DNA of 64,000 nucleotides from Schistocerca nitens. Taxonomy: Eukaryota > Arthropoda > Insecta > Orthoptera > Acrididae. The stretch is from assembly GCF_023898315.1 (NCBI RefSeq), contig NC_064615.1, positions 1,185,645,413-1,185,709,412 of the forward strand, written 5' to 3'. The notes beneath the pieces were generated by a model. The model was not told the DNA's origin and made no database searches. It saw only the letters and a program-made list of their open reading frames with translations. This document shows, piece after piece, positions 11,508 to 21,482 of the stretch. Both the position numbers and the translations under genes were made by a program. Position 1 is the first letter of the stretch. Every line of letters starts with the position of its first letter.

Positions 11508-12235
11508 TTGCCATCCTCAATATACTGCCGAGCCTGTGCATGTAATTTCAACTGTTGTATGGGTACCATAAAACTATTTTTATTTCTCGTGGTATATGTG
11601 TGGTTAAAATGATTCTCCTCGAATAATTTTTGTCTGCTATGTAGGAAGATTATAATTTCATAAATGTATGTGGGGGGAGAGGGGGGCAACAGTTAGAATT
11701 TGTACTTTCCAAAATAAGGGGCGACAAGGCTCTGCTGTCGAGTACACGGGTATCTGACAATTTTCCTTTGCAGTTTCAATGTTGGAGATATGCTGTTTGA
11801 TCTTCTCCAGAAAATTATACCATACCGAATGACAGATTCAAAATAACAATGATATGGAATTTTTTGTGTACTCAAGTCACTGGAATTTGCTCGTTTTGCA
11901 TAGCAAATGTTAAACTGCTTGGTTTATTTGATAGGAAGTCAATATGTGTACTCCAGCTTAAGTTCTTGTCCACATTTAGTCCTAGGACTTTGATCATGCC
12001 AACTTCTTCCATAAACTGATTGTTACGTTGTATTTTAAGTTTCACACAGTTTGAATGAGTCGTTTTGAAATGTACCATAAGTATTTTTGCAATGTTTAGT
12101 TTCAAACCATTTAATTGGAGCCAGTTTTTGAGAGTATCCAGCACACTTATGATGGAGCCTGGAATTTTTTCTGCATCTTCATCTTCAGTTAAAACTGAAG
12201 TACTTGTGAATCTGAACTCAGTTTAGAATAATAAT
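11508..12235 (-). mobile_element. CR1/Jockey-like LINE 3' part, 5'-truncated
   Basis: On the minus strand 12144-11872 reads 'WLQLNGLKLNIAKILMVHFK' and 'VLGLNVDKNLSWSTHIDFLS'. Then 11875-11693 reads 'SVIRYGIIFWRRSNSISPTL', and 11689-11501 has 'NHFNHTYTTRNKNSFMVPI'. These are the RT thumb and C-terminal blocks also seen at 39.5-40.1 kb. Frames are broken twice or more. The element abuts the 3' end of the forward CR1-like LINE tail to tail, so the boundary near 11507 is approximate. Confidence 0.8.
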
Positions 12236-14110
12236 TCACTGCATCTGAAGTAATAGTTACCCTTTGTTTTCTCTTTTGTAACTATGATGATCCTCCATGT
12301 CGTTTTCATTCACTTTTGTTACTAATCTACATTTTGTATAAAGATAGCCCTTGAGCTACAGAAGTATGTCACAGAATGGGTGGGCTTTTCTCTTAAGTCA
12401 ACTTAGTTAAATAGCACATAGGGGTTCAGAGTCTACATATCAGGGTAAAAGGAGATTCTGTTTCACAATGTAGCCATTTCAGAGTCAAGCAGTTGGTGCC
12501 ATACCAACAACAATTTTTTCTGACCATTTGAGAATTTTCCAAGGTTCTGCCTGATAAAAAGTCCGAGAATTTCATTTCAGTGACCTCAAATCTGATGGAT
12601 GGTTTCTTTGCTTACCTAAATCCTGATACCAAGAATTTGTGATCAATGGCTGAAATTTCATACTTGGATTCTGACTTAACTTCATGAGAGACAATGACAT
12701 TTTAATGTTCTTTGCTTGAGTGGTACGCGATTCTGAATATAAGGTTAAGTTATTATGTGTAGAGGTTACATACTCTTACAGATCTTACTCCTGGCCTCCA
12801 GAAATACTGGAAGATAAAGCCTTTAGCTTTCTGGAACCACCTCTTTTCATAGACCTCATAATTGTACCTGACTGAACAAGTCCCCCTTACATACACAATT
12901 TTCTGACTGTGATCTCTAAGTTTCCAGAAAGAATGAAATATGTTTTCTCACTCTTCTTCTTAAGTTAATTGTGGTATTGCAGCTTGCAGCAGGGAGCATT
13001 AGCACAAAGGCTTTTAGCTGGAATTTTTATGCCCTTCCTTGTACGGCACAGTTCCATTGCCATTGCTGAGTACTCTTCTAACACTTCTGAGGATGTTCTT
13101 TGCATCATCTTGATCACAGATATTATTCTCAGCCACTGTAGAAGCACCACATTCCTCAGCAGCTGTGTCCTCTCCTGTATTAAAAGAAAAATGTGCTAAC
13201 ATATCGTACAATGACCGTGAAAGAACCATCAAATGTAGTTATTGTACATTTAAGCTCCACAGCGGAATCTGGTTATTAACTCGTTACTTAATTCTGATTT
13301 ATCGTCAGTTAATTATCATTTATCAAATTTACAGAGTAATAAATAGCATACCTGAGGTGGAACACATACTCCAACGTGTTATATTCTATATCTTCAGACG
13401 AATCACTCACAATAATCGGTCCACTATAATTCGAGTTCCTGTGCATACGAAATTAGTTAGGCCACAAGTTTGTCAAGATGCTACACACAGAACATCAAAA
13501 TGCCGGAAACTGATAGTAATGATCGTAGTGACCTCACAGTGAACTTTGGATTCGTGAAAATATGATGCAATAATTTGTATTCTTGCTTTGCGAAATATGA
13601 ATACTTATATACTTTATGGCTGGGTTTGGCAGTCTGATGGTAAAGAGTATTTATTTCTAAAATCCAATATTGCAACTTCAACCATGTAGCTGTTATCAAG
13701 TGGAAATTATGTTCCTGATTACTACCTTCTTGTGTATAATACACTCTTTTAATTGCATTGTAAATATGTTGCTTGAATTCTGCTTAATTTTTGTCCCTAT
13801 CCGCAATATTGGGTGGAGTAAATTATTCCACATTTGTTTTTGTTTCATATGATACAAAAACTGATTTCATCACATGGTATTCTGTGGACTCATGTCTATT
13901 TGTTACTTCTTATGAACCCATGTGTGAACTGCTCGCCCTAAATGCATTGTAAGTACTGTATATTGCTCATTTGTGTTCCCATTAGTTTTTCGTGGCCTCA
14001 AATTAATGGAGGACACCAAAATTTTCATTGTCTCCAGCTACACCGTACTGTTTACAGTACCTTTTAGTAATGTGTGAGAATATTTGCATAACTACTGTTG
14101 CAGTTTAGTA
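12236..14110. other. Largely unassigned, with one candidate exon
   Basis: AT-rich, about 1.9 kb. I recognise no transposon ends. The only coding-like signal is the minus-strand exon candidate at 12964-13177, listed separately. Confidence 0.4.
12964..13177 (-). other. Candidate host exon (weak)
   Basis: On the minus strand a pyrimidine-rich stretch ends in TTTTAATACAG (about 13178-13188), which looks like a splice acceptor. Two overlapping frames follow. One reads 'GEDTAAEECGASTVAENNIC' and continues 'DDAKNILRSVRRVLSNGNG' to a stop at 13014. The other ends '..KSLCANAPCCKLQYHN' at 12965. The composition is less AT-rich than the flanks. I do not recognise the protein and cannot see a donor or partner exon. 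It may equally be part of an unknown repeat. Confidence 0.2.
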
Positions 14111-14136
14111 CTTGCACGAAAGAATGCTCTAGTCAC
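14111..14136 (+). repeat. 26-bp sequence shared with 20660-20685 (inverted)
   Basis: CTTGCACGAAAGAATGCTCT plus AGTCAC is present here and, as the exact reverse complement, at 20660-20685. The match does not extend beyond 26 bases on either side. It is probably part of a dispersed repeat family. Confidence 0.8.
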
Positions 14137-14154
14137 CAAGACTACGAAGCATAC

Positions 14155-14205
14155 TCATCTACATCTACATCTACATCCATACTCAGCAAGCCACTGTAAA
14201 ATGAC
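14155..14205. repeat. CATCTA short-repeat LINE tail
   Basis: Four units of CATCTA followed by CATCCATACTCAGCAAGCCAC. It is the complement of the GTAGAT repeat at 14826-14842 that ends the LINE remnant to the right, so it probably marks another truncated copy in opposite orientation. Confidence 0.6.
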
Positions 14206-14442
14206 TAGCACTCATTGGCAAGAAGAAACACCATTAAAAGCAGAATTAATACTCATTTACTAAGAAGATGTACCAGTAATAAAGTTGAATACCAATACTG
14301 TCAAAACCTGCTAACATTGGGTTCTCCATTACATGTGAGAAAGTACAGAAAAAAAAAATAAAGTAGAACAAAAGCAATGTACTTAACATGCACTAATTGT
14401 TGAGTGCTATCGACTAGGGATTTCAAACTGATACCGTATTCC

Positions 14443-14842
14443 TGTATTACTGGAAGGCTTTTGATGGTTCAAATGGCTCTAAGCACTATGGGACTCAACA
14501 TCTGAGGTCATCAGTCCCTAGACTTAGAACTATTTAAACCTAACTAACCTAAGGACATCACACACATCCATGCCCGAGGCAGGATTCAAACCTGCGACCG
14601 TAGCAGCAGCACGGTTCCCGACTGAAGCGCTTAGAACCGCTCGGCCACAGCGGCCGGGAGGCTTTTGACACAGTACCACACAAGTGGCTTGTAGTGAAAT
14701 CGTGTGCCTACAGAATTTAATAAAAAAAGTTTTTTTGCATGTAAAACGAGATTGGATCAACAGAGAATTGTGAAGGTGGTTCAATGAAACATCTGCCAGG
14801 CATTTAAATGTGATTTGCAGAGTATCCATGTAGATGTAGATG
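14443..14842 (+). mobile_element. Short LINE remnant, interrupted by a SINE
   Basis: Right of the SINE the sequence reads 'AFDTVPHKWLVVKSCAYR', an RT block around the first catalytic Asp. It then passes directly to a 3' tail (ATTTGCAGAGTATCC plus the GTAGAT repeat), so the copy has a large internal deletion. The SINE at 14465-14658 lies inside the word AGGCTTTTGA, which is duplicated. The CsRn1-type gypsy element begins only 4 bases after the tail. Confidence 0.6.
14465..14658 (-). mobile_element. tRNA-derived SINE, family A
   Basis: Read on the minus strand it starts CCGGCCGCTGTGGCCGAGCG, with an RNA polymerase III A box (TGGCCGAGCGG). A B box follows (GGTTTGAATCC, consensus GGTTCGAATCC), and the end is GAGCCATTTGAACCA. 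A 10-bp direct repeat AGGCTTTTGA lies at 14455-14464 and 14659-14668. About 194 bp, apparently full length. It shares its 3' half with the family B SINEs at 21674, 37678 and 51162 but has a different tRNA-like head. Confidence 0.92.
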
Positions 14843-14846
14843 AACT

Positions 14847-15281
14847 TGTAGCGACGCTGCCGCGCGCTAATTCAAGCTCGCCAGTGTGTGTGTGTGTGCT
14901 GTGCGCGTGTGTCAGTACAGTGATGTAGCGACGTTGTGTAGTTCCGCGCCCAGCCTCTAGAGGCGCTGTGTTTTATAACTTTTATATACGTTCTGTTTCT
15001 TATGATTATTATTCCTTGTTTTTTAGAGTTAGTGAGTAGTTCCTTGTCTCTTGACGTGTGTGGACGGATACTATTTTCTCTCCTAACTACAGAAGTTCCC
15101 GAGGATTGAGGATCCTCTGTATAGATCGGAAGCAAAATTTTATAGCCCCGAACTGTCCACGCAGGCCGGGCGTCGTCAGATACGCGCCGCAATAAAGTTA
15201 TTATTACTCAACTGAAGGTCTTCATTCTTCCGAATCACGTCAAGCAAAAGTCGGACAGCCACCAGTTAGCTGTACCCGACA
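14847..15281 (+). repeat. 5' LTR of the CsRn1-type element
   Basis: 435 bp, TGTAGCGACG...TACCCGACA, with a short GT run near its start. Its partner is 19394-19828. The word TGTAGCGACG recurs within the LTR near 14925. Confidence 0.95.
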
Positions 15282-15283
15282 AG

Positions 15284-15303
15284 TGGTGACCCCGACGTGA
15301 TTC
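15284..15303 (+). promoter_or_regulatory. Primer-binding site, tRNA-Trp
   Basis: TGGTGACCCCGACGTGATTC complements the 3' end (with CCA) of insect tRNA-Trp. It starts two bases after the LTR. tRNA-Trp priming is characteristic of the CsRn1 lineage. Confidence 0.9.
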
Positions 15304-15347
15304 AAGCAGAGACCGACGTGATTCAAGCAGAGACCGACGTGATTAAG
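15292..15347 (+). repeat. Tandem repeat copying the primer-site edge
   Basis: CCGACGTGATTCAAGCAGAGA-type units of 21 bp follow one another 2.6 times. Three copies of GACGTGATT therefore stand in a row, the first being the primer-binding site itself. Confidence 0.9.
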
Positions 15348-15358
15348 AAGAAGCAGTC

Positions 15359-16201
15359 GTGAGCTACGCAAGTAACGAGCACATAATGACCGAACAGCAG
15401 GCCGTCTCCAGGATTGCAGTCCGTTTGCCGCCGTTCTGGCCCGACAACCCAGTACTCTGGTTCGCGCAGGCAGAGGCAAGTTTTAGCTGCGCTGGAATAA
15501 CGGTCGAAGCAACTAAATTTGCGCTGATTGTGAGCCAACTCGACCAACGTTATGCAGCCGAGGTGCAGGACATAATCACAGCACCGCCCGAGGCTGGAGC
15601 TTATGCCAGGCTAAAATCAGAGTTGATTCGACAGGTGGCCGCGTCACAAGAGGACCGGATACGTCAGGTTCTGACACAGGAAGAAATTGGCGACAGGAAG
15701 CCTTCCCAATATCTGCGACATCTACGCAGCAAGGTTGACACCGTTACTGTGCCAGACAGTCTGCTCAGAACGCTGTGGAGCAGTAGGTTGCCGCCGCAAA
15801 TAAAAGCCATAATCGCCTCACAAACGGACATGCCGCTGGATGACGTGGCGCAGCTAGCAGACCGGATTCAGGACGCGATCACACCGGCTCCGGTCAGCGC
15901 AGTCGCGGCGTTGGACAACAGTGCAAACAGTACCGCGTCTGTGGCACGAGCCGACCATGATTCTCTCGCTGCCAAGGTTGAGCTTTTGTGCGCCCAGGTC
16001 AGTGCGCTGCTAGCACGGGACGACGACAATAATAGAAGAAGTCGATACAGACGGCGGCGTTCGAGAAGCAGATCTTCCGGCAGTACTACCACTCCGCAAG
16101 GCGAGGTACCGTTGTGCTGGTACCACCGACGATTCGGCGATCAGGCAAGGAAGTGCACATCGCCATGCTCGCACCCAAACGCCACCGGCGGTCGACAATA
16201 G
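15359..16201 (+). CDS. gag: Gag of the CsRn1-type element
   Basis: 280 codons. This is the structural protein that packages the element's RNA in cytoplasmic particles. The N-terminal two thirds (about residues 20-180) are a retrotransposon capsid-like helical region (FWPDNPVLWFAQAEASFSCA, then KPSQYLRHLRSKV). An arginine/serine-rich patch follows near residues 222-242. The C-terminal metal-binding motif 'CWYHRRFGDQARKCTSPC' is of the CHCC-type arrangement reported for the CsRn1 lineage rather than the usual CCHC knuckle. The gag and pol frames overlap at 16114-16201, and expression of pol by recoding is usual in the family. Confidence 0.9.
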   Translation: MSYASNEHIMTEQQAVSRIAVRLPPFWPDNPVLWFAQAEASFSCAGITVEATKFALIVSQLDQRYAAEVQDIITAPPEAGAYARLKSELIRQVAASQEDRIRQVLTQEEIGDRKPSQYLRHLRSKVDTVTVPDSLLRTLWSSRLPPQIKAIIASQTDMPLDDVAQLADRIQDAITPAPVSAVAALDNSANSTASVARADHDSLAAKVELLCAQVSALLARDDDNNRRSRYRRRRSRSRSSGSTTTPQGEVPLCWYHRRFGDQARKCTSPCSHPNATGGRQ

Positions 16202-19200
16202 GCGCAACCGACTGCCAGTTATCCTCCAAGCGCCTGTTCGTTACCGATAGGAGTTCCGGCGTTAAGTTTTTAATTGACACTGGATCGGACCTGAGTATCA
16301 TACCACGAACAGCCATACATCGTTGCCGGCCGCCAACTGCCTTCCGCCTGACGGCTGCCAACAATTCTTCCATCGCAACATACGGCACACAGAGGATGGA
16401 GCTTAATCTCGGCCTACGTCGCGCGTACGAGTGGAATTTTACAGTTGCTGACGTCACGGAGGCGATCGTCGGGGCTGATCTCCTCGCGCACTACCACCTG
16501 CTGCCGGACGTCGCGAACGCACGCTTGGTAGACAGCGTCACTGGCTTAGCTGTCACGGGTTTCCGTCGCAACACCGCAACGCACAGTGCCAAGTTGGTCC
16601 ATGCTACGGAGGGTGAATACACTGAATTACTGCTTAACTATCCGAACTTGACCAGGCCGCCCGGCGCTCCCAGGTTCATACCACATGACACGGTGCATCA
16701 CATTCAAACGACTGATGGTCCCCCAGTAGCATGCCGACCTAGGCGTCTCGCTCCGGACAGATTGAAGATAGCGAAGGCAGAATTTGACGCCATGATTCGT
16801 GAGGGCATAATGCGGCCATCTAAGAGCCCGTGGTCCTCCGCATTACATCTTGTTCCGAAGAAGGGTGGAGCTTGGCGCCCATGCGGTGACTACCGTGCGC
16901 TTAACGCGCGAACGGTGCCGGACAGATATCCCGTTCCGTTACTGAGGGATTATAATCACGCTTTACATGGTGCCACGGTGTTCACAGTCCTGGACTGCGC
17001 TAAAGCGTATACACAGATTCCGGTGGCCAATGACGACATTCCAAAGACTGCAATAATAACGCCTTTCGGTTTATTTGAAAGTAAATTTATGACTTTCGGT
17101 TTACGCAATGCCGCTCAGACCTGGCAAAGGTTTATAGACTCGGTTCTCCAGGGGCTGCCGTTCTGTTTCGCCTACCTGGACGATGTGTTAGTGTTCTCTG
17201 CTGACCACGATCAACACCGACAACATCTGCGAGAGATTTTCGAGCGATTGGAGCGTTACGGTGTCGTCTTGAACGTGGACAAGTGTGTTTTTGGGCAGTC
17301 AGAGGTGACCTTTCTTGGCCATAAGATTTCTGCTGAAGGCTCTCTTCCTCTGTCCGAGAAGGTGGACGCTATCTTGCAGCTACCCCGACCAACTACAATC
17401 AAAGAATTACGTCGTTTTTTGGGGATGCTCAATTTTTATCGACGACACCTTCCTCACGCTGCGGAGCTGCAGGAACCTTTGACGGCGGCATTATCAGGCC
17501 CTAAAGTAAATAGCAAGTCTCTGATACAGTGGACAGAGGACATGTGTTCTGCGTTCGAGGCAACAAAGAGGAGTATGGCCGACGCGGCGCTTCTCGCACA
17601 CCCACGACTCGACGCGCCATTAGCAATTGTCGTAGATGCGAGCCAGACGGCGATCGGTGCCGCGTTACAACAATGGTCCGACAACGCATGGCAGCCACTG
17701 GCGTATTATTCCCACAAGCTTTCGCCGGCACAGAGAAAATGGAGCACATACGACCGTCAACTCCTGGCAGTATACCAAGCAGTGAAATATTTTCGCCCTC
17801 AAGTGGAAGCGCGAACTTTCACGGTATATACAGACCACAAACCACTCACTTTCGCCTTCCGTCGGAATAGTGTCAACTGCTCTCCCCGTCAATTTCATCA
17901 CCTTGAGTTCGTGGCCCAGTTTACTACCGACATTAGACATATTTCTGGGATCGACAACATTGTTGCGGATTGCCTTTCACGGATCAGCAGTGTTTCCAGT
18001 AACATAGACTTTCCTGCACTGGCACAGGCACAGAGAGACGACGAAGAACTCCTTGCCTATGTTAAAGACACGGCTTCAGCATTGCAACTGAAACTTGTTG
18101 ATGTTCCGGGGGAGGACACACAGCTATACTGCGACGTTTCTCGCGGCCGACCTCGTCCCTTTCTGACGCCGGCTTTTAGAAGGCAAGCCTTTGATACGGT
18201 ACATGGATTGTCCCATCCAGGGGTACGCCCGACATTCCGCCTCGTATCGCAACGTTTCGTGTGGCCGGGCATGCAAAAAGACTGCCGCGAGTGGGTCCAA
18301 TCTTGTCTTCAGTGCCAACGCTGCAAGATTAACCGCCATGTACACGCACCGATCGGCGATTTTCCGGATACCACCGCCCGCTTTGCCCACGTTCATTTGG
18401 ATGTAGTCGGACCACTTCCACCTTCGAACGGGCAAAGATATCTGTTTACTATGATCGACCGTTTTACGCGTTGGCCGGAGGCAGTGCCGGTGGATAATAT
18501 CACAGCAGACACATTAGCTTCCGCTTTTGCAATGACTTGGTTGGCAAGATTTGGATGCCCACTACATATTACCACTGACCGCGGACGGCAATTTGAATCA
18601 GACCTGTTCTCACAGCTGGCCAAGTTTTGTGGTTACACCCACCATAAGACCACAAGTTATCACCCAGCAAGCAACGGCATGATCGAACGCTGGCACCGTT
18701 GTTTGAAGGCCGCGCTGATGTGCCACGAAGAAACCTGGACAACCGCACTACCAGTGGTCTTGTTAGGCTTACGGACGACTTTCAAACCAGACCTGGGGTC
18801 GTCAGCGGCAGAACTGGTTTACGGAGAAACACTGCGCCTTCCTGGTGACTTTGTAGACGCTGATGCCACGGAGACAGTTGCTACTGGCCAGCCGGATTTC
18901 TTGCGACGATTGAGGGACCATGTATCAAAGATTCGCCCTCCGAAAGCCACACGTCATGGCAAGCCGCCCACTTTCGTGCACCAGGACCTGGAACAATGTC
19001 GTCACGTCATGCTCCGCACTGAGGGCGTTAAACCGCCTCTACAAGCTCCTTATTCTGGTCCATATGAAGTGCTACGGCGCAGTGCCCACCCCATGGATAT
19101 CCTAGTGAACGGCAAAACGACGACTGTCGCGTTGAATCGGGTTAAACCTGCATATGTTTTTCCTGACACCCCACTAGCGGCACCTCGTCGTAGGCGTCCA

Positions 19201-19398
19201 CCTACCGCTGTTCCAGACACTGACGCCACATCTCCGGCGCCGGCTCTTCAACATTCGCCGCCCAACGCAGCACAACATCCGCCTCCTGACGTTGTTCCTC
19301 CTCCTCCGACGAGGACGACCCGTTCTGGACGTCGGGTGCACTTTCCGGCGCGGTATCTCGACGCCGACGCTCCGCTTCCGCCCGGGGGGCTGATGTAG
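16114..19398 (+). CDS. pol: Pol of the CsRn1-type element (PR-RT-RNase H-IN)
   Basis: 1094 codons in a frame different from gag and overlapping it. Domains in order: aspartic protease 'FLIDTGSDLSIIP' (about residue 51), reverse transcriptase with 'FAYLDDVLVFS' (about 352), RNase H ('AIVVDASQTAIGAAL', 'VYTDHKPLTF'), integrase HHCC zinc domain ('HPGVRPTFRLV', then 'CLQCQRCK'), and integrase core with 'HLDVVGPLP', 'TTDRGRQFES' and 'SNGMIERWHR'. The C-terminus is proline-rich. The frame ends inside the first bases of the 3' LTR, just after a G-rich purine tract. The length is typical for the lineage and it appears whole. Confidence 0.95.
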   Translation: MLVPPTIRRSGKEVHIAMLAPKRHRRSTIGATDCQLSSKRLFVTDRSSGVKFLIDTGSDLSIIPRTAIHRCRPPTAFRLTAANNSSIATYGTQRMELNLGLRRAYEWNFTVADVTEAIVGADLLAHYHLLPDVANARLVDSVTGLAVTGFRRNTATHSAKLVHATEGEYTELLLNYPNLTRPPGAPRFIPHDTVHHIQTTDGPPVACRPRRLAPDRLKIAKAEFDAMIREGIMRPSKSPWSSALHLVPKKGGAWRPCGDYRALNARTVPDRYPVPLLRDYNHALHGATVFTVLDCAKAYTQIPVANDDIPKTAIITPFGLFESKFMTFGLRNAAQTWQRFIDSVLQGLPFCFAYLDDVLVFSADHDQHRQHLREIFERLERYGVVLNVDKCVFGQSEVTFLGHKISAEGSLPLSEKVDAILQLPRPTTIKELRRFLGMLNFYRRHLPHAAELQEPLTAALSGPKVNSKSLIQWTEDMCSAFEATKRSMADAALLAHPRLDAPLAIVVDASQTAIGAALQQWSDNAWQPLAYYSHKLSPAQRKWSTYDRQLLAVYQAVKYFRPQVEARTFTVYTDHKPLTFAFRRNSVNCSPRQFHHLEFVAQFTTDIRHISGIDNIVADCLSRISSVSSNIDFPALAQAQRDDEELLAYVKDTASALQLKLVDVPGEDTQLYCDVSRGRPRPFLTPAFRRQAFDTVHGLSHPGVRPTFRLVSQRFVWPGMQKDCREWVQSCLQCQRCKINRHVHAPIGDFPDTTARFAHVHLDVVGPLPPSNGQRYLFTMIDRFTRWPEAVPVDNITADTLASAFAMTWLARFGCPLHITTDRGRQFESDLFSQLAKFCGYTHHKTTSYHPASNGMIERWHRCLKAALMCHEETWTTALPVVLLGLRTTFKPDLGSSAAELVYGETLRLPGDFVDADATETVATGQPDFLRRLRDHVSKIRPPKATRHGKPPTFVHQDLEQCRHVMLRTEGVKPPLQAPYSGPYEVLRRSAHPMDILVNGKTTTVALNRVKPAYVFPDTPLAAPRRRRPPTAVPDTDATSPAPALQHSPPNAAQHPPPDVVPPPPTRTTRSGRRVHFPARYLDADAPLPPGGLM

Positions 19399-19828
19399 CG
19401 ACGCTGCCGCGCGCTAATTCAAGCTCGCCAGTGTGTGTGTGTGTGCTGTGCGCGTGTGTCAGTACAGTGATGTAGCGACGTTGTGTAGTTCCGCGCCCAG
19501 CCTCTAGAGGCGCTGTGTTTTATAACTTTTATATACGTTCTGTTTCTTATGATTATTATTCCTTGTTTTTTAGAGTTAGTGAGTAGTTCCTTGTCTCTTG
19601 ACGTGTGTGGACGGATACTATTTTCTCTCCTAACTACAGAAGTTCCCGAGGATTGAGGATCCTCTGTATAGATCGGAAGCAAAATTTTATAGCCCCGAAC
19701 TGTCCACGCAGGCCGGGCGTCGTCAGATACGCGCCGCAATAAAGTTATTATTACTCAACTGAAGGTCTTCATTCTTCCGAATCACGTCAAGCAAAAGTCG
19801 GACAGCCACCAGTTAGCTGTACCCGACA
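19394..19828 (+). repeat. 3' LTR of the CsRn1-type element
   Basis: 435 bp, identical by eye to 14847-15281. It is preceded by the purine-rich stretch CCCGGGGGGCTGA (19381-19393), the likely plus-strand primer. Confidence 0.95.
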
Positions 19829-19832
19829 AACT

Positions 19833-20794
19833 CATTTAAATCATGGAGTTCACACACAAATTTATAAGCAGTATCAAATACACAAAATTCCTTATGACGA
19901 AATGAGCTACTGTTTTGCATGAAACAAAACCATTTACCTCATTCAGTATTATGGATGTGAGCAGAACTCAATCAAAATATGAGAAACATATTTACACAGT
20001 AACTCAAAGGGTGCAGTACACATGAGAAGTCGTAATCAGTAGCACAAAGTGATGAAATCAGCTTGGCTTTGATCAATGATGTCATAGGTTGCTCACAGAT
20101 ATTAATGTATTTACTTTCGAGTCATAGATAATAAATCGGTTTTCTGCTGTGGCTAAGCGCCATCATCGTAAATTGAAATAAATGAATGTGTTTTTAAAAA
20201 GACAACTCTAGACATTGTGTAAGATTTTTTTCGTTTGAATTGATATAATTAATTGGTTCTTTCCAGTTCTTTCGCTACTTAATTTCACTCTTAGTGAGTT
20301 TGAGATAATTTGGAAGAACAGCTTTTGATTTAGAAGAATGTTTCCTTGTTCATTTTCGTTTGTAGTTATGTATTTTTCTATTCCCATGAATATGGAAGAT
20401 TTAAAGCAGGCTTTGGGAGTAGATGTGACAGCAAACATTCCATTTTTGCAAATGTCTAGTCTTCTTGCTAATTACGTTTGATCAGTTGATGTTGGATCAA
20501 AATAAATAAATAAATATATAAATGTCGTGAGTGCGGCGAACATACGCGCTTGATAAGTGTGTCTGCTCATCGTACTCACTATTTATTCATGTGGAGGTTT
20601 AGGAAGGATCGACTATGGCACTTAATTAGACGAGGAGCTTGGTTTAAGACATCGAAGATGTGACTAGAGCATTCTTTCGTGCAAGAGGGATATAATAAAT
20701 ACTACATACTGTTGGTGTTTGAGGTATCGTGTGTGGTTGTTGTGTGCACGAATTCGTGTGAGTGAGCGTACCCTTTTAGACTGGTATTCGTTTT
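19833..20794. other. No gene seen
   Basis: AT-rich. It holds an AAATA repeat near 20500-20518 and the 26-bp word shared with 14111-14136 at 20660-20685. Nothing else is recognisable. Confidence 0.5.
20660..20685 (-). repeat. 26-bp sequence shared with 14111-14136 (inverted)
   Basis: This is the exact reverse complement of 14111-14136. See that entry. Confidence 0.8.
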
Positions 20795-20960
20795 GTAGCA
20801 AAGTTTGTGGGATTCAATCTCCGGCCATCCAGATTCAGGTTTTCCGTGATTTCCTCCCCCAAAGAAGCCAACCCAACATATTGCCTGTTTAAGTGTTTCC
20901 TTAAAGATTTTGGGCAAATGTACTGCCCAAAATTTGTTAATTAATTTCAGGTTGGGATGA
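20795..20960 (+). mobile_element. tRNA-derived SINE fragment, family C
   Basis: GGGATTCAATCTCCGGCCAT at 20810-20829 looks like a B box. It is followed by CCAGATTCAGGTTTTCCGTG and ATTTCC. The latter stretch matches, in reverse complement, the SINE at 56014-56372 (GGAAATCACAGAAAACCTAA). Both ends are vague. Confidence 0.55.
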
Positions 20961-21470
20961 CAGGTGGGGAGTGTAACTGATAATTAAGCAATGGGTGGGT
21001 TTAGTGGGGATGGTTAAATTATTGATTTGGAGTTTTTGGCATTGATCCATCATTCTTCATTTTCTTATGTTAGGTAATTTTCTTCTGTGGATATTTTTTT
21101 TATTATTTTACTTCATTTCGTTGATGTGAACTTTTGGGTTTCTATATTCGTATGTATGTGTATATGTCTGTTTTTTTGTGATGTGTTTCTAGTGTATGTA
21201 GGTATGTGATTTTTCTTGACGTCTTTCAAGGCGAGCTTTGGTTTTTTGCGGAGGAGGTTGCGAATGGTAAGTTTAATTTTTTATTTTCATGTTGTACTGA
21301 ATTTGTCTATTTTGATGTATTTCTTTGTCGTATTACATTGTTCTGCGTTAATTATGGGTCCGTCGGCTACAGTATGGAATACAAATTTTGTAGTCGTTGC
21401 TCTTTTTCCCTTATCTAGTGCTAGTATGACTGTTTTTTTTTTTCGTTTCTATACAAGGACCACCGACATA
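20961..21470. other. T-rich stretch, no gene seen
   Basis: The plus strand is strongly T-rich with several T runs. Two overlapping open frames (from 21206 and 21216) are low-complexity and hydrophobic, and I take them as chance. Confidence 0.4.
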
Positions 21471-21482
21471 CGTAAAGTTTGT

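Larger units (their letters stand above)
14847..19828 (+). mobile_element. Ty3/gypsy LTR retrotransposon, CsRn1-type; looks whole
   Basis: A 4982-bp element in forward orientation has 435-bp LTRs (14847-15281 and 19394-19828) beginning TG and ending CA. The target duplication is AACT (14843-14846 and 19829-19832). Order: LTR, tRNA-Trp primer site, gag, pol (PR-RT-RH-IN), LTR. The primer tRNA and the gag metal-binding motif are those of the CsRn1 lineage. By eye the two LTRs are identical, so the insertion is very recent on an evolutionary scale. I see no break in gag or pol. No env-like frame is present. It landed at the 3' tail of a LINE remnant. Confidence 0.95.

Noticed and set aside
14872-15192. 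106-codon frame repeated exactly at 19419-19739 (minus strand)
   Set aside because: It lies in the two identical LTRs. The duplication is that of the LTR, not of a gene.
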